From positions 1 through 64,000 of the forward strand of contig JAIRJW010000012.1 in the NCBI GenBank assembly GCA_031260455.1: a DNA stretch of 64,000 nt, read 5' to 3'. Every line of letters starts with the position of its first letter. Within the stretch, counting starts at the first letter, position 1. The notes beneath the pieces are model-generated. The model made no database searches. It had not been told where the DNA came from and worked only from the letters and a program-made list of their open reading frames with translations. The translations under genes were made by a program, and so were the position numbers. The stretch is from Fluviicola sp. (GTDB taxonomy: Bacteria > Bacteroidota > Bacteroidia > Flavobacteriales_D > Crocinitomicaceae). Below are positions 1 through 8,662 of the stretch, piece after piece.

Positions 1-941
1 TCGTAGCCGAACTTTTGCATGCAGGAATTACCTTGTACAATAGCCTGGAAGTTACCATGGCAAGCATCCATCAAAACGTTCATATCAGCTACCAGTCCCT
101 CACAGTTACAAGGACTGCACTGTACCTGCACATCCTTGCAGATCTGCTGCTCACATTGCTGACCATCAGACAGAGTAGTCGTTATTTTGAGACAAACGAC
201 ATGCGTACCATTTGTGGTAAACGGATAGTCAAATATTTGACCTGTTCCTACTATAGAACCATCTACAGACCATTCATACTTAACATCGATGAAGCAGGAG
301 GATTGTATGCTACTGCCCACGAAATGACCACTACAATCCGCATTGAGTGCGTAATCGAAATCCGCATTCAGAGAGCTGCAATCACATGATGTACAGTTAT
401 CCACTTTTACATCTTTGCAAACTTTCTGTTCACATTCCTGACCATCAGCCAGAATAGTCGTTACTCTGAGGCAAACAACATACATTCCGGCACCCGGGAA
501 GTTGAATGCCATCACCGGGCCTGTGCCCACAACAGCTCCGTTCACTGACCACTCGTAACCGAAGTTTTGCATGCAGGAATTACCCTGGGCAATAGCCTGG
601 AAATTACCATGGCAGGCATCAAGCAAGACCTTCATGTCGGCTACCAGTCCCTGGCAGTTACAAGGGCTGCATTGTACATCAACAGTTTTGCAGATCTCCT
701 TCACACATTCCTGACCATCAGCCAGAATAGTTCTTACTCTGAGACAAACGATATGCGCGCCATTCGTGGTAAACGGATAGTCGAATATTTGACCTGCACC
801 CACCATAGAGCCGTCTACAGACCATTCATACTTAACATCGCTGAAGCAGGTGGATTGTGTACTGCCCACGAAATGACCGCTACAATCCGCATTGAGTACA
901 TAATCGAAATCCGCATTCAGGGAGCTGCAATCACATGGTAG
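1..941. repeat. Long tandem repeat (about 549-552 bp unit) inside the secreted protein gene
   Basis: Two copies lie in tandem, about 390-941 and 1-389, the second cut by the window edge. Matching landmarks are 552 bp apart at one end (15 and 567) and 549 bp at the other (352 and 901), a one-codon length difference. The copies are highly similar at DNA level, which indicates recent duplication or gene conversion and makes copy-number change by recombination likely. Confidence 0.85.
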
Positions 942-2021
942 GGGTGGAGCAAATGAACAAGGAATAGAGATCTGACCCGAAAGTATGAATCCGCCAAGCT
1001 GATCAGTGAACTGTACTTTTGCACGTACTTTCCAGGTTCCCGGAACAGGCGAAGAAACCGTATAGTCAATGTTCGGACTCACTGTATATGGTGGTGCTCC
1101 CGGTACAGTAAGCGGAATAGCCGGGCCAGATGGCGGAACAAGTTCCAGCGAAAGGAGTTCACCATCCCAGGCAACTCCAAAAGCAGTAGTGAACGAAGAA
1201 ATTCCGGAAGGGATAACGAAATCGCGGTCGAATGTCTCAATACCAACCGGATCGTTATATGTACCAGTCGAATTGATCCAGCAGGCATTTGTCGAACTAA
1301 CCGGATCAGACTGCCAATCAGAGAAGCTGGCAACACGATGCGTAACCGACCCGCCCGGTCCCGCAGAAATAATCCAGTCTGGATCTACTGCTCCCACAGC
1401 AACTGCAGTCCCGGTATGATCAACCCCCGTACTGATAATCAATTTCGGGCAATGCTTCACCTCTCCGGAAAGAATAAACCCTCCGACACTATCGACAAAA
1501 CGGACAACTACGCGGATCTTCCAGATTCCTGCTACCGGGCTTGTAACAGTATGGTTTACCGATGGCCCCACCCAATATTGGTTTGGGGTGCCTATCGGTA
1601 CAGTCAGCGGAATGATCGGACCACTTGGCGGTACCAGTTCCGCAGATAGCAGCAAATCGTCCCAGCCCATTCCGAAATCAGCGACAATGCTTGCATCAAA
1701 TGGGCTGACAGTAAATGTCCGCTCGAACGTATAGTCTCCGAGTGTGCTGACATTAGATCCTGTTGCATCAATCCAACAGGCATTGGTAGAAGACATGGGG
1801 GTTGGTTGCCAGAACGTTCCATAAGTTGCTTCACGGAGAGCAGATATGGGGTAAGCAGATGCGGCACCGCTTGGACCGGCGGTGATTTGCCACCAGGAGT
1901 CGAGACCACCCACCGGTGTCGGTGCATATACTGGGTCGAGTCCTGTACTGACATTTTGAGCAATCAAGCCGTTTACAAATAACAGAAACAGCAATAGTAA
2001 ATAGCGAATTCTTGTTTTCAT
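1..2021 (-). CDS. Large secreted repeat protein with PKD-like domains (3' end outside window)
   Basis: The frame opens at an ATG at 2021 and stays open to the left edge (673 codons), so the C-terminus is missing. Residues 1-22 form a signal peptide (KTR, a Leu/Phe-rich core, ending LIAQ). Two related modules of about 165 residues follow (about 28-190 and 193-355), each with a Trp/aromatic start, an STNACWI motif and a beta-rich end containing GGFILSG. From about residue 360 a Cys-rich unit of about 184 residues repeats; each unit has two PKD-like halves with the core YEWSV(D/N)G and a conserved VCL(R/K) strand. Cysteines are frequent and conserved, suggesting disulphides. This is probably a cell-surface or extracellular adhesin-like protein; a T9SS sorting domain would be expected beyond the edge but cannot be seen. 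No enzyme motif was found. Confidence 0.8.
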   Translation of the reverse strand, partial: MKTRIRYLLLLFLLFVNGLIAQNVSTGLDPVYAPTPVGGLDSWWQITAGPSGAASAYPISALREATYGTFWQPTPMSSTNACWIDATGSNVSTLGDYTFERTFTVSPFDASIVADFGMGWDDLLLSAELVPPSGPIIPLTVPIGTPNQYWVGPSVNHTVTSPVAGIWKIRVVVRFVDSVGGFILSGEVKHCPKLIISTGVDHTGTAVAVGAVDPDWIISAGPGGSVTHRVASFSDWQSDPVSSTNACWINSTGTYNDPVGIETFDRDFVIPSGISSFTTAFGVAWDGELLSLELVPPSGPAIPLTVPGAPPYTVSPNIDYTVSSPVPGTWKVRAKVQFTDQLGGFILSGQISIPCSFAPPLPCDCSSLNADFDYVLNADCSGHFVGSTQSTCFSDVKYEWSVDGSMVGAGQIFDYPFTTNGAHIVCLRVRTILADGQECVKEICKTVDVQCSPCNCQGLVADMKVLLDACHGNFQAIAQGNSCMQNFGYEWSVNGAVVGTGPVMAFNFPGAGMYVVCLRVTTILADGQECEQKVCKDVKVDNCTSCDCSSLNADFDYALNADCSGHFVGSSIQSSCFIDVKYEWSVDGSIVGTGQIFDYPFTTNGTHVVCLKITTTLSDGQQCEQQICKDVQVQCSPCNCEGLVADMNVLMDACHGNFQAIVQGNSCMQKFGY

Positions 2022-2425
2022 ATAGTTGAATAATTAAGATTATGACCGGATGGTTTTCGAAGGTAGATGATGTGTCCGGGTCACGAACTATTGAATAGTG
2101 TTTCCATAATGATGTGAAGCAATGTATGTTACAAATTACTGCAATTCAAAATGCAAATGAACAGAAGGGTCTCAAGTCATTGAAATAAAAAACGAGGAAT
2201 GTCCGTATTCATTGAGAATTTGGAAATCAAGACGTTATGATTCAAACACAAAAATTGATTCGCGTTTTTTTAAATTGTATTTAGTGAAAATTCCAAAATA
2301 CAAATCAAGATGTTATCTGACTTTCCGGTTTTGTCAGCAATTCTACAAAGATGGAACATTTTTTATTGTTGTGGTTGGTTCACAAAAAAGCCTGAAATAC
2401 CAGGCTTTTCTCTTATTTATGCTAC
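2022..2425. other. Intergenic gap of about 400 bp
   Basis: The gap holds the upstream region of the secreted protein gene (start 2021) and the terminator of the pentapeptide gene. A perfect 13-bp palindrome (ACTATT-G-AATAGT) lies at 2087-2099, 66 bp upstream of the start codon and a possible operator. No clear TAnnTTTG box was found for the gene starting at 2021. Short ORFs here have no protein-like features. Confidence 0.4.
2384..2409 (-). terminator. Rho-independent terminator of the XRE-pentapeptide gene
   Basis: A stem with arms AAAAGCCTG and CAGGCTTTT and a 6-nt loop is followed on the minus strand by a T run. It lies 17 bp past the stop codon of the gene at 2426-3298. Confidence 0.85.
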
Positions 2426-3298
2426 TCACTCCATCAACGTGATGCCGCTCAAATCTGCTTTTCCGTTTTTCAGGAATTCGTAAGTTATGCGGTCTGCCTG
2501 ACAATCGATGAACTTGATGCGTTTCAAACTCCGGCATTTAAAGAAGGTATTAGTGAGTATGGTATTTTGAAATGTTATGCGTGCAAATGAACAGTTTTCA
2601 AACGAGCAGTTTTCCAATGTACCATTAAAAACAATTTCGGCCAACTGTGAGCCACTAAAGGAAGTTCCGTTCCATACCGTATTTAAGGTCATACACTTTT
2701 CAAAGCCACCCGATTTTACAACCGTTCCGGAAAAATCTGCTCCTGAGAAGTCACAACCACTGACGTAGCTTCCCGAAAAATTTGCTTCTTTCAGTGAGCA
2801 GTCCTTGAAGAGGCTGTTCGCCAGGCAGGAATTTCGGATATGACTATTACTGATATCGGAACCCGAGAAATCGCAGCGATCAATATTATTGCTTTTGAGA
2901 AGCAGTCCGGAGAGCTCCGAATGGATGAATTTACAGCGCTGCATATTGGAAAAACTGAACTTTTCGTTCAAATTCTTCAATCCGGAGAAGTCAGCATCTA
3001 CCCAGTTCCAGCGCGACATGTCCCAATTGAGTTTGCTCTTTGGTGTTTCAACCTCTGTTGGTGAAAGGGGCGGGTGTTCATTGACCATAGAGGAGAAATC
3101 TTCTGAGAAGTAATTCAGGTCCACATCTAGAATTTTCGCCAGTCTGTTAAAGGTAATAATATCCGGAAGCGATTCTCCCCGCTCCCATTTCCCAACTGCC
3201 TGCGGACTAATAAATAACAGTTCTGCAAGTTGTGCCTGAGAAATCGTTTTTTTCTTTCGTGCTTCGGTAATCTTATTGCCAATCATCTTTGTTTCCAT
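2426..3298 (-). CDS. XRE-type helix-turn-helix protein fused to a pentapeptide-repeat domain
   Basis: This is a 290-residue protein. Residues about 8-62 are an XRE/Cro HTH (ARKKKTISQAQLAELL, SPQAVGKWERGESLPD). A linker of about 30 residues is followed, from about residue 95 to the end, by pentapeptide repeats of A(D/N)FSG type, for example CDFSGSD, ANFSGS and CDFSGADFSG. Pentapeptide repeats fold as a right-handed quadrilateral beta-helix, which in the Qnr/MfpA family mimics DNA; here the role is unknown. An HTH fused to this fold suggests a regulator or a DNA-associated protein. The start at 3298 is supported by a TAnnTTTG box at 3329-3336; a second Met lies at codon 5. The gene stands alone with its own terminator, and the palindromic boxes upstream (3325-3474) are the obvious candidate targets for its HTH. 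Confidence 0.85.
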   Translation of the reverse strand: METKMIGNKITEARKKKTISQAQLAELLFISPQAVGKWERGESLPDIITFNRLAKILDVDLNYFSEDFSSMVNEHPPLSPTEVETPKSKLNWDMSRWNWVDADFSGLKNLNEKFSFSNMQRCKFIHSELSGLLLKSNNIDRCDFSGSDISNSHIRNSCLANSLFKDCSLKEANFSGSYVSGCDFSGADFSGTVVKSGGFEKCMTLNTVWNGTSFSGSQLAEIVFNGTLENCSFENCSFARITFQNTILTNTFFKCRSLKRIKFIDCQADRITYEFLKNGKADLSGITLME

Positions 3299-3324
3299 AG
3301 TTGCAAACGTTTTATTTTTTCGAT

Positions 3325-3474
3325 ACTACAAAGTTATATAGGTGCATTTCCAGAATCAGAAAATTACAAATACTTATAGTTGTAATTACACTACTTTTAG
3401 TGGTTATTTAACAACTCATAGTTGTTTTGTGTCTTGAATCAGTACTAATTAGTCAGGCTCGAGTACTTTAAAGT
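3325..3474. promoter_or_regulatory. Array of ACT-N3/4-AGT palindromic boxes, likely operator
   Basis: Five elements lie upstream of the XRE-pentapeptide gene: ACTTATAGT (3372), ACTTTTAGT (3393), ACTCATAGT (3414), ACTAATTAGT (3444) and ACTTTAAAGT (3465). Start-to-start steps are 21, 21, 30 and 21 bp, so all lie on one face of the helix. A sixth, ACTACAAAGT (3325-3334), overlaps the -7 box but is out of phase. The first three also share a following KGT. The rest of the gap, to 3663, shows only a GTCAGG/CCTGAC inverted pair (3452-3457, 3484-3489). Binding by the adjacent HTH protein is an inference. Confidence 0.6.
3329..3336 (-). promoter_or_regulatory. Bacteroidota -7 box (TAACTTTG)
   Basis: Exact match to TAnnTTTG, 30 bp upstream of the start codon at 3298. 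No -33 TTTG occurs at the usual spacing; the nearest is 30 bp away. It overlaps an ACT-N4-AGT element at 3325-3334. Confidence 0.5.
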
Positions 3475-3663
3475 CACAGTGACCCTGACATTTCATGTTA
3501 ATTTTATCACAGAATTTGTCCCCGTGGATCACATCCCCCGGCATTGCGCACAACCACTCTCAGGTAAAGACATACATAACCGGCCATTCCATACTTTTTA
3601 GCATGAAAATACAGCTGATCTGTGATTTTGTTATTTGAAAGATCAGGAAATTTACTACAAATC

Positions 3664-4542
3664 TTACATTTTCTTCTTATGTAGATCGTAAATGATTCCG
3701 TCCGATAATCCAATCTTCGGAACATACATTTCTTTGCATTTGAGTACATTCATACAAAAGCGGAAAATTTCGAGGGCGGGAACAATGACATCAGCCCGGT
3801 CAGGTTTTAATTGAAACAGATCCATCCGCTGGCCGATGCTCAGTGGCTCCAGTTCAGCATGAAGTTGATTCATCGCTCTTGAAGTAACCGGAGTTTTTTC
3901 CCTTACCCCGAGCAATTTGTGAATCTTATTGATATTTCCTCCGGTTGCATAAACCAGATGCGGATTATCTTCCACATGCTCTTTGATCCAGAGCTTCATT
4001 TCTTTCCAGCATTTTTTGTCCACCTTATCTTTCAACATGCGAACCGTCCCGATATCAAAACTTTTCGCAGCAACCCGTTTTCCGTGCTCAAACACATTGA
4101 TTTCTGTAGAACCCCCTCCCACATCAATGACCAGATAAGGTTTCGACCGTTCGATATCCAGCAAGGCAAAAGTCCCAAAAATCAGGCGGGCTTCCTCGTC
4201 ACCGGAAATAACCTCGATCTGGATTCCCGTGCTGCGTTTGATCTGCTGAATGACCTCCGCACCGTTTCGCGCCTCGCGCATAGCACTCGTTGCACAGGCA
4301 CGAATGGCAGAAACATTGAAAATATCTGCAATCAGGCGGAAAACTTCGATTGTTTTGATAAAATCATCAGCTTTCTTCATACTGATTTCTCCCGAATCAA
4401 AGACTTCTTCACCCAATCGCAAAGGCAAACGGGTATAAGATATTTTCTTGACATAAGGATGCCCGTTTTCCTTGGAAATTTCTCCGATCAGCAAGCGGAC
4501 AGCATTTGATCCAATATCTATGGCAGCGTATCTTTTCGGCAT
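3664..4542 (-). CDS. Ppx/GppA family phosphatase (exopolyphosphatase-like)
   Basis: This is a 292-residue protein of the ASKHA fold. It has the N-terminal phosphate-binding motif AIDIGSNAVRLLIG (residues about 7-20) and the second motif VIDVGGGSTEI (about 131-141). YATGGNINKIHKL and VIVPALEIF are also typical of the family. The family hydrolyses polyphosphate and/or the 5'-phosphate of pppGpp. At about 290 residues it has the two ASKHA lobes only and lacks the C-terminal HD-type domain of E. coli Ppx/GppA, like the short Ppx forms of many Bacteroidota. It is cytoplasmic, as there is no signal peptide. The start ATG at 4542 gives MPKRYAAIDIG, normal for the family. Confidence 0.88.
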   Translation of the reverse strand: MPKRYAAIDIGSNAVRLLIGEISKENGHPYVKKISYTRLPLRLGEEVFDSGEISMKKADDFIKTIEVFRLIADIFNVSAIRACATSAMREARNGAEVIQQIKRSTGIQIEVISGDEEARLIFGTFALLDIERSKPYLVIDVGGGSTEINVFEHGKRVAAKSFDIGTVRMLKDKVDKKCWKEMKLWIKEHVEDNPHLVYATGGNINKIHKLLGVREKTPVTSRAMNQLHAELEPLSIGQRMDLFQLKPDRADVIVPALEIFRFCMNVLKCKEMYVPKIGLSDGIIYDLHKKKM

Positions 4543-4633
4543 ATCTTCAATCGCTTCGAAATTAACGAATAAAGTATTAACTCAGGCCATTCTTTGAAAC
4601 AAAATACCACTTCCCTGCAACGAAGATGGCATC

Positions 4634-4948
4634 TTAAGTTATATAGTCAGTTTGTGCTTCCTTCACAATCACTTTTTGCAGGGGTCCATGTACATCGCTA
4701 AAGTGAAGAAAATGTATTCCTTTTGCCAGGTATGAAACCCGTAACTGTGTCTCAGAGTTCATGCTCAGGAAAGTAAGCGGATAAACCACTTTTCCATCTT
4801 CTGAAAGCGAGATATCACGGGAGCGCAAAGCCGCCAGAGAGACAAAGAAAAGCAAAACCTGCCCCAAAAGTGATGCAAAATCTTCTAAAAATCCCGTTTC
4901 ACATAAAAAATGCCGGAAAATTCCGACATTTCTCTCAAAATTATTCAA
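4634..4948 (-). pseudogene. Relic of a type IX secretion C-terminal sorting domain
   Basis: An open frame of 104 codons ends in about 50 residues resembling the end of a T9SS type A sorting domain (LAKGIHFLHFSD followed by LQKVIVK). The upstream part does not look like a protein: its first codons are encoded by the ileS terminator hairpin (4905-4931), which argues that this is not an intact gene with a start at 4948. The recognisable portion is roughly 4634-4813. A real T9SS substrate would carry a signal peptide and a large passenger domain, both absent. It is best read as the 3' remnant of a deleted secreted-protein gene. A small functional ORF cannot be excluded. Confidence 0.4.
4905..4931 (-). 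terminator. Rho-independent terminator of ileS
   Basis: An inverted repeat, AAATGTCGGAA / TTCCGGCATTT on the minus strand, is followed by a T run. It lies about 55 bp past the ileS stop codon. Confidence 0.75.
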
Positions 4949-4985
4949 ACAAGTGATTTCTAATTCTAACAGACAAATCTGCTTT

Positions 4986-7900
4986 TTATGCTTTTTCTAT
5001 CTTGATTACCGTATCGGCATCTGCCTCGATATCGGTCGTCAATCCTTCAAAAGGTTCTGAATTGAATTTCAGATCGGCAGCAAGCACCTCTTCACAAATA
5101 AACTGCTTATTTGCTTCGGCCGCCAGTTGAATGAACTCAGAGGACTTTAAGGTCAGACTGATCCGGTCGGTTACTTCCAGTCCGGAATCTTTTCTCAGGT
5201 TCTGAATGCGGTTCACCAATTCGCGCGCCACACCTTCCATACGCAGGCTTTCGGTAATTGTGCTGTCCAAAGCAACGGTCAGGCCGTTCTCAGAAGCAAC
5301 CAGCCAGCCCGGAATATCTTCCGCACGAATTTCGAAATCGTTCATATCCAGAACAATTTCTTCCCCGTCAATAACACCGTTCCAGCCCTGGTTTTTCTCA
5401 ATTTCGACAATTCCGTTTTGATCCAGTTGTGCAATCAAAGCTGCAATCGTCTTCATTTGCTTCCCGTATTTCGGACCAATCGTTTTGAAATTCGGCTTAA
5501 TGGATTTCACAAAGACATTGTTCGATGCATCCAGCAATTCCAGTTCTTTTACGTTTACTTCCGACAAAATCAAATCCTGTATATGCTGAATATTTTTCGC
5601 ATAGTGCTCATCCAATACCGGAACCATAATTTTTTGCAGTGGCTGTCTCACGCGGATTTTCTCTTTTTTACGCAAGGCCAGCACCAATGAAGACACATTC
5701 TGTGCAATTTCCATCTGGGCTTCCAGTTCCGTATCAATCAATGCTGCATCCGGTTTCGGGAATAAAGCCAGATGCACTGAATTTACCTCATAGCGACCGG
5801 AAATCGCGTTCAGATCGGTGAATAATTGATCCAGATAAAACGGAGCGACCGGTGAACCCATAATAGCAACAGCTTCCAGGCAAGTATACAAAGTTTGATA
5901 AGCCGAAATCTTATCCGTTGTGTAATCTCCTTTCCAAAAACGACGGCGACATAAACGCACATACCAGTTTGACAATTGATCCATTACAAAATCCTGGATC
6001 AAACGTCCTGCACGCGTTGGCTCGTAGCCTGAATACGCTTCATCTACCTGAGCTATCAATGAGTTCAGTTTCGACAAGATCCAGCGGTCAATTTCCGGAC
6101 GTTCATTCAAGGCAATATTTACTTCCGAATAGGTAAATCCGTCGATATTCGCGTATAGTGCAAAGAATGAGTATGTATTGTAAAGCGTTCCGAAAAACTT
6201 GCGCTGTACTTCCGTAATTCCATCTGCGTCAAATTTCAAATTATCCCACGGCTGTGCATTGGTGATCATATACCAGCGCGTTGCATCCGGGCCGTACTTT
6301 GCCAGTGTTTCGAAGGGATCAACAGTATTTCCGAGTCTTTTTGACATTTTCTGGCCGTTTTTATCCAATACCAGGCCGTTTGATATCACATTCCTGTAAG
6401 CAACCGAATCAAAACACATCGTAGCGATTGCATGCAACGTATAAAACCAGCCGCGTGTCTGATCTACTCCTTCCGCAATAAAATCTGCCGGATAAGCAAG
6501 GTGCATATCAATTAATTCTTTGTTCTCAAACGGGTAATGCCATTGTGCATAAGGCATCGATCCCGAATCAAACCACACATCAATCAGATCGCTTTCACGC
6601 TTCATCGGTTTTCCAGAAGCAGAAATCAGGATAATTTCATCCACATAGTTTTTATGCAGATCGACCTGCGCATAGTTTTCCTTCGAAAAATCGTTTGGAA
6701 CAAATGCTTTGAGTGGGTTTTCTGCCATCAATCCGGCCGCAACCGCTTTTTCGCATTCCATTTTCAATTGTTCAACGGAAGAAATGCAAATGCACTCATT
6801 TCCATCTTCCGTGGACCAGATTGGGATTGGAATTCCCCAGTAACGGGAACGTGATAAATTCCAGTCATTCGCATTCTTCAGCCATTCCCCAAAACGTCCG
6901 CTCCCCGTGGAAGCCGGTTTCCAGTTAATGGTATTATTCAATTCGATCATGCGCTCCTTCACATTGGTCACTTTGATAAACCAGGAATCCAACGGATAGT
7001 ACAATACCGGTTTATCTGTTCTCCAGCAATGAGGATAACTGTGTTCATATTTTTCAATTTTAAACGCACGATTTTCAATCTTCAGCTTCAAAGCAATGCG
7101 TTCATCCACGGACATATATCCTTTCAGATCCGGGATAATAGATTTCAGGTTTTCTTTTTGCTTTTCAAATTCCACTTGTTTCTCAGCATCCGACAAGTAA
7201 TCCGCTTTCACGAATTCTCCGCCCAGTCCAAAAACAGAATCAGAAACTTCCATACGAAAACGCCCGCGTAAATCTACCAACGGAACCGGGTTTCCTTTGT
7301 CGTCCAGTACCAGCATGGCAGGAACACCCGCTTCTGCCGCAACTCTCGCATCATCCGCACCAAAAGTTGGCGCAATGTGCACAATTCCCGTACCATCCGA
7401 AGTTGTTACGAAGTCACCTGAAATGACGCGAAAAGCCTGATCCGTGTTTTCATACGGCAAAGCACCTTTCAGCAGTTGTTCGTAACGGATTCCGACCAAC
7501 TCTGCCCCCTTGCAGGAACCAAGTATAAAAAATGGAATGTTTTTCCCGGACTGGTCGTAATGCAACAACCCTGCCTCATTTTCAGCTTCCACAAAACCTT
7601 TCCCAAAATGGTTTTTTACCAGGTCTTTGGCTAAAATCAATTGAACGGATTGATGTGTATACGGATTGAAAGTCGAAACTAACACGTATTCAATATTTGA
7701 TCCCACGCACAATGCCGTATTGGAAGAAAGTGTCCACGGAGTTGTCGTCCAGGCAAGGAAGAATGAATTATCTGTAAATTTTTCCCCCTCTCTTCCAAAG
7801 GGAGAATTGGATCCGTCCACAACTTTAAACTGTGCCACCACCGTTGTATCCTTCACATCCCGGTAAGCCCCCGGCTGGTTCAATTCATGAGATGAAAGCC

Positions 7901-8468
7901 CGGTTCCTGCAGCTGGCGAATACGGCTGGATCGTATATCCTTTGTACAACAGATCTTTGCTATACAACTGCCCCAGCAACCACCAAACGGATTCCATATA
8001 TTTCGGATCATAAGTGATATACGGGTCTTTCATATCCACCCAGTATCCCATTTCTTCCGTCAGACGGTTCCAGATATCAGTGTAGCGCATCACCGCTTCG
8101 CGGCACGCTTCGTTGTAATCTTCTACGGAAATTCTCTTCCCGATATCTTCTTTCGTAATTCCGAGTTCCTTTTCCACACCCAGTTCCACAGGTAATCCAT
8201 GCGTATCCCATCCAGCTTTACGCTTTACCTGCTTTCCTTTCAAGGTTTGATAACGACAAAAAATATCTTTAATCGAACGAGCCATTACGTGATGAATACC
8301 CGGCAATCCATTCGCGGATGGAGGCCCTTCAAAAAAAACAAACGGCTCAGCTCCTTCACGTGATGTGATGGAGGCTTCAAAAACACGTTCATTTTTCCAC
8401 TTTTCCAGAACTGCCTGCGCTATATCCGGCAAATTCAGTCCTGAATATTCATTATATTTCTGACTCAT
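4986..8468 (-). CDS. ileS: Isoleucine--tRNA ligase
   Basis: This 1160-residue class I aminoacyl-tRNA synthetase charges tRNA-Ile with isoleucine in the cytosol. The HIGH-type motif is seen as GLPGIHH (residues 54-60, preceded by FFEGPPSANG) and the KMSKS loop as KMSKRLGNT (about 706-714). WDTHGLPVE and the editing-domain motifs TTPWTL and GTGIVHIAPTFG are present, as are tRNA-binding and anticodon-binding regions in the C-terminal third. The length, well above the roughly 940 residues of E. coli IleS, fits the type-2 IleS clade that I recall for Bacteroidota. ATG at 8468 follows a TAAATTTG promoter box. The gene is monocistronic, ending in its own terminator. Confidence 0.97.
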   Translation of the reverse strand: MSQKYNEYSGLNLPDIAQAVLEKWKNERVFEASITSREGAEPFVFFEGPPSANGLPGIHHVMARSIKDIFCRYQTLKGKQVKRKAGWDTHGLPVELGVEKELGITKEDIGKRISVEDYNEACREAVMRYTDIWNRLTEEMGYWVDMKDPYITYDPKYMESVWWLLGQLYSKDLLYKGYTIQPYSPAAGTGLSSHELNQPGAYRDVKDTTVVAQFKVVDGSNSPFGREGEKFTDNSFFLAWTTTPWTLSSNTALCVGSNIEYVLVSTFNPYTHQSVQLILAKDLVKNHFGKGFVEAENEAGLLHYDQSGKNIPFFILGSCKGAELVGIRYEQLLKGALPYENTDQAFRVISGDFVTTSDGTGIVHIAPTFGADDARVAAEAGVPAMLVLDDKGNPVPLVDLRGRFRMEVSDSVFGLGGEFVKADYLSDAEKQVEFEKQKENLKSIIPDLKGYMSVDERIALKLKIENRAFKIEKYEHSYPHCWRTDKPVLYYPLDSWFIKVTNVKERMIELNNTINWKPASTGSGRFGEWLKNANDWNLSRSRYWGIPIPIWSTEDGNECICISSVEQLKMECEKAVAAGLMAENPLKAFVPNDFSKENYAQVDLHKNYVDEIILISASGKPMKRESDLIDVWFDSGSMPYAQWHYPFENKELIDMHLAYPADFIAEGVDQTRGWFYTLHAIATMCFDSVAYRNVISNGLVLDKNGQKMSKRLGNTVDPFETLAKYGPDATRWYMITNAQPWDNLKFDADGITEVQRKFFGTLYNTYSFFALYANIDGFTYSEVNIALNERPEIDRWILSKLNSLIAQVDEAYSGYEPTRAGRLIQDFVMDQLSNWYVRLCRRRFWKGDYTTDKISAYQTLYTCLEAVAIMGSPVAPFYLDQLFTDLNAISGRYEVNSVHLALFPKPDAALIDTELEAQMEIAQNVSSLVLALRKKEKIRVRQPLQKIMVPVLDEHYAKNIQHIQDLILSEVNVKELELLDASNNVFVKSIKPNFKTIGPKYGKQMKTIAALIAQLDQNGIVEIEKNQGWNGVIDGEEIVLDMNDFEIRAEDIPGWLVASENGLTVALDSTITESLRMEGVARELVNRIQNLRKDSGLEVTDRISLTLKSSEFIQLAAEANKQFICEEVLAADLKFNSEPFEGLTTDIEADADTVIKIEKA

Positions 8469-8512
8469 TCATCTGGTATTTAACTGCTGTTTTGATCTTA
8501 CAGCAAGGACTG

Positions 8513-8520
8513 CAAATTTA
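8513..8520 (-). promoter_or_regulatory. Bacteroidota -7 box upstream of ileS (TAAATTTG)
   Basis: Exact TAnnTTTG on the minus strand, 44 bp upstream of the ileS ATG. No well-spaced -33 TTTG was found. Confidence 0.45.
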
Positions 8521-8662
8521 ATAAAAAAGGATTGAGAGGCAGAAGGCTGAATTCAAAATGCAAAAGTCAAACTGAAAGTCGGCTCATGGTTTTAATTTTA
8601 CATTTTGAATTAATTTAATTCCTTAAATTCGTTCACTGGATTCATGTGAATAACACAGAAGA

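Noticed and set aside
1069..1963. Several plus- and minus-strand ORFs inside the left-edge region
   Set aside because: All are other-frame readings of the single long minus-strand frame that starts at 2021.
3507..3749. 80-codon minus-strand ORF overlapping the 3' end of the Ppx/GppA gene
   Set aside because: It overlaps a well supported gene by about 85 bp, has no recognisable motif, and its overlapping part is an out-of-frame reading of that gene.
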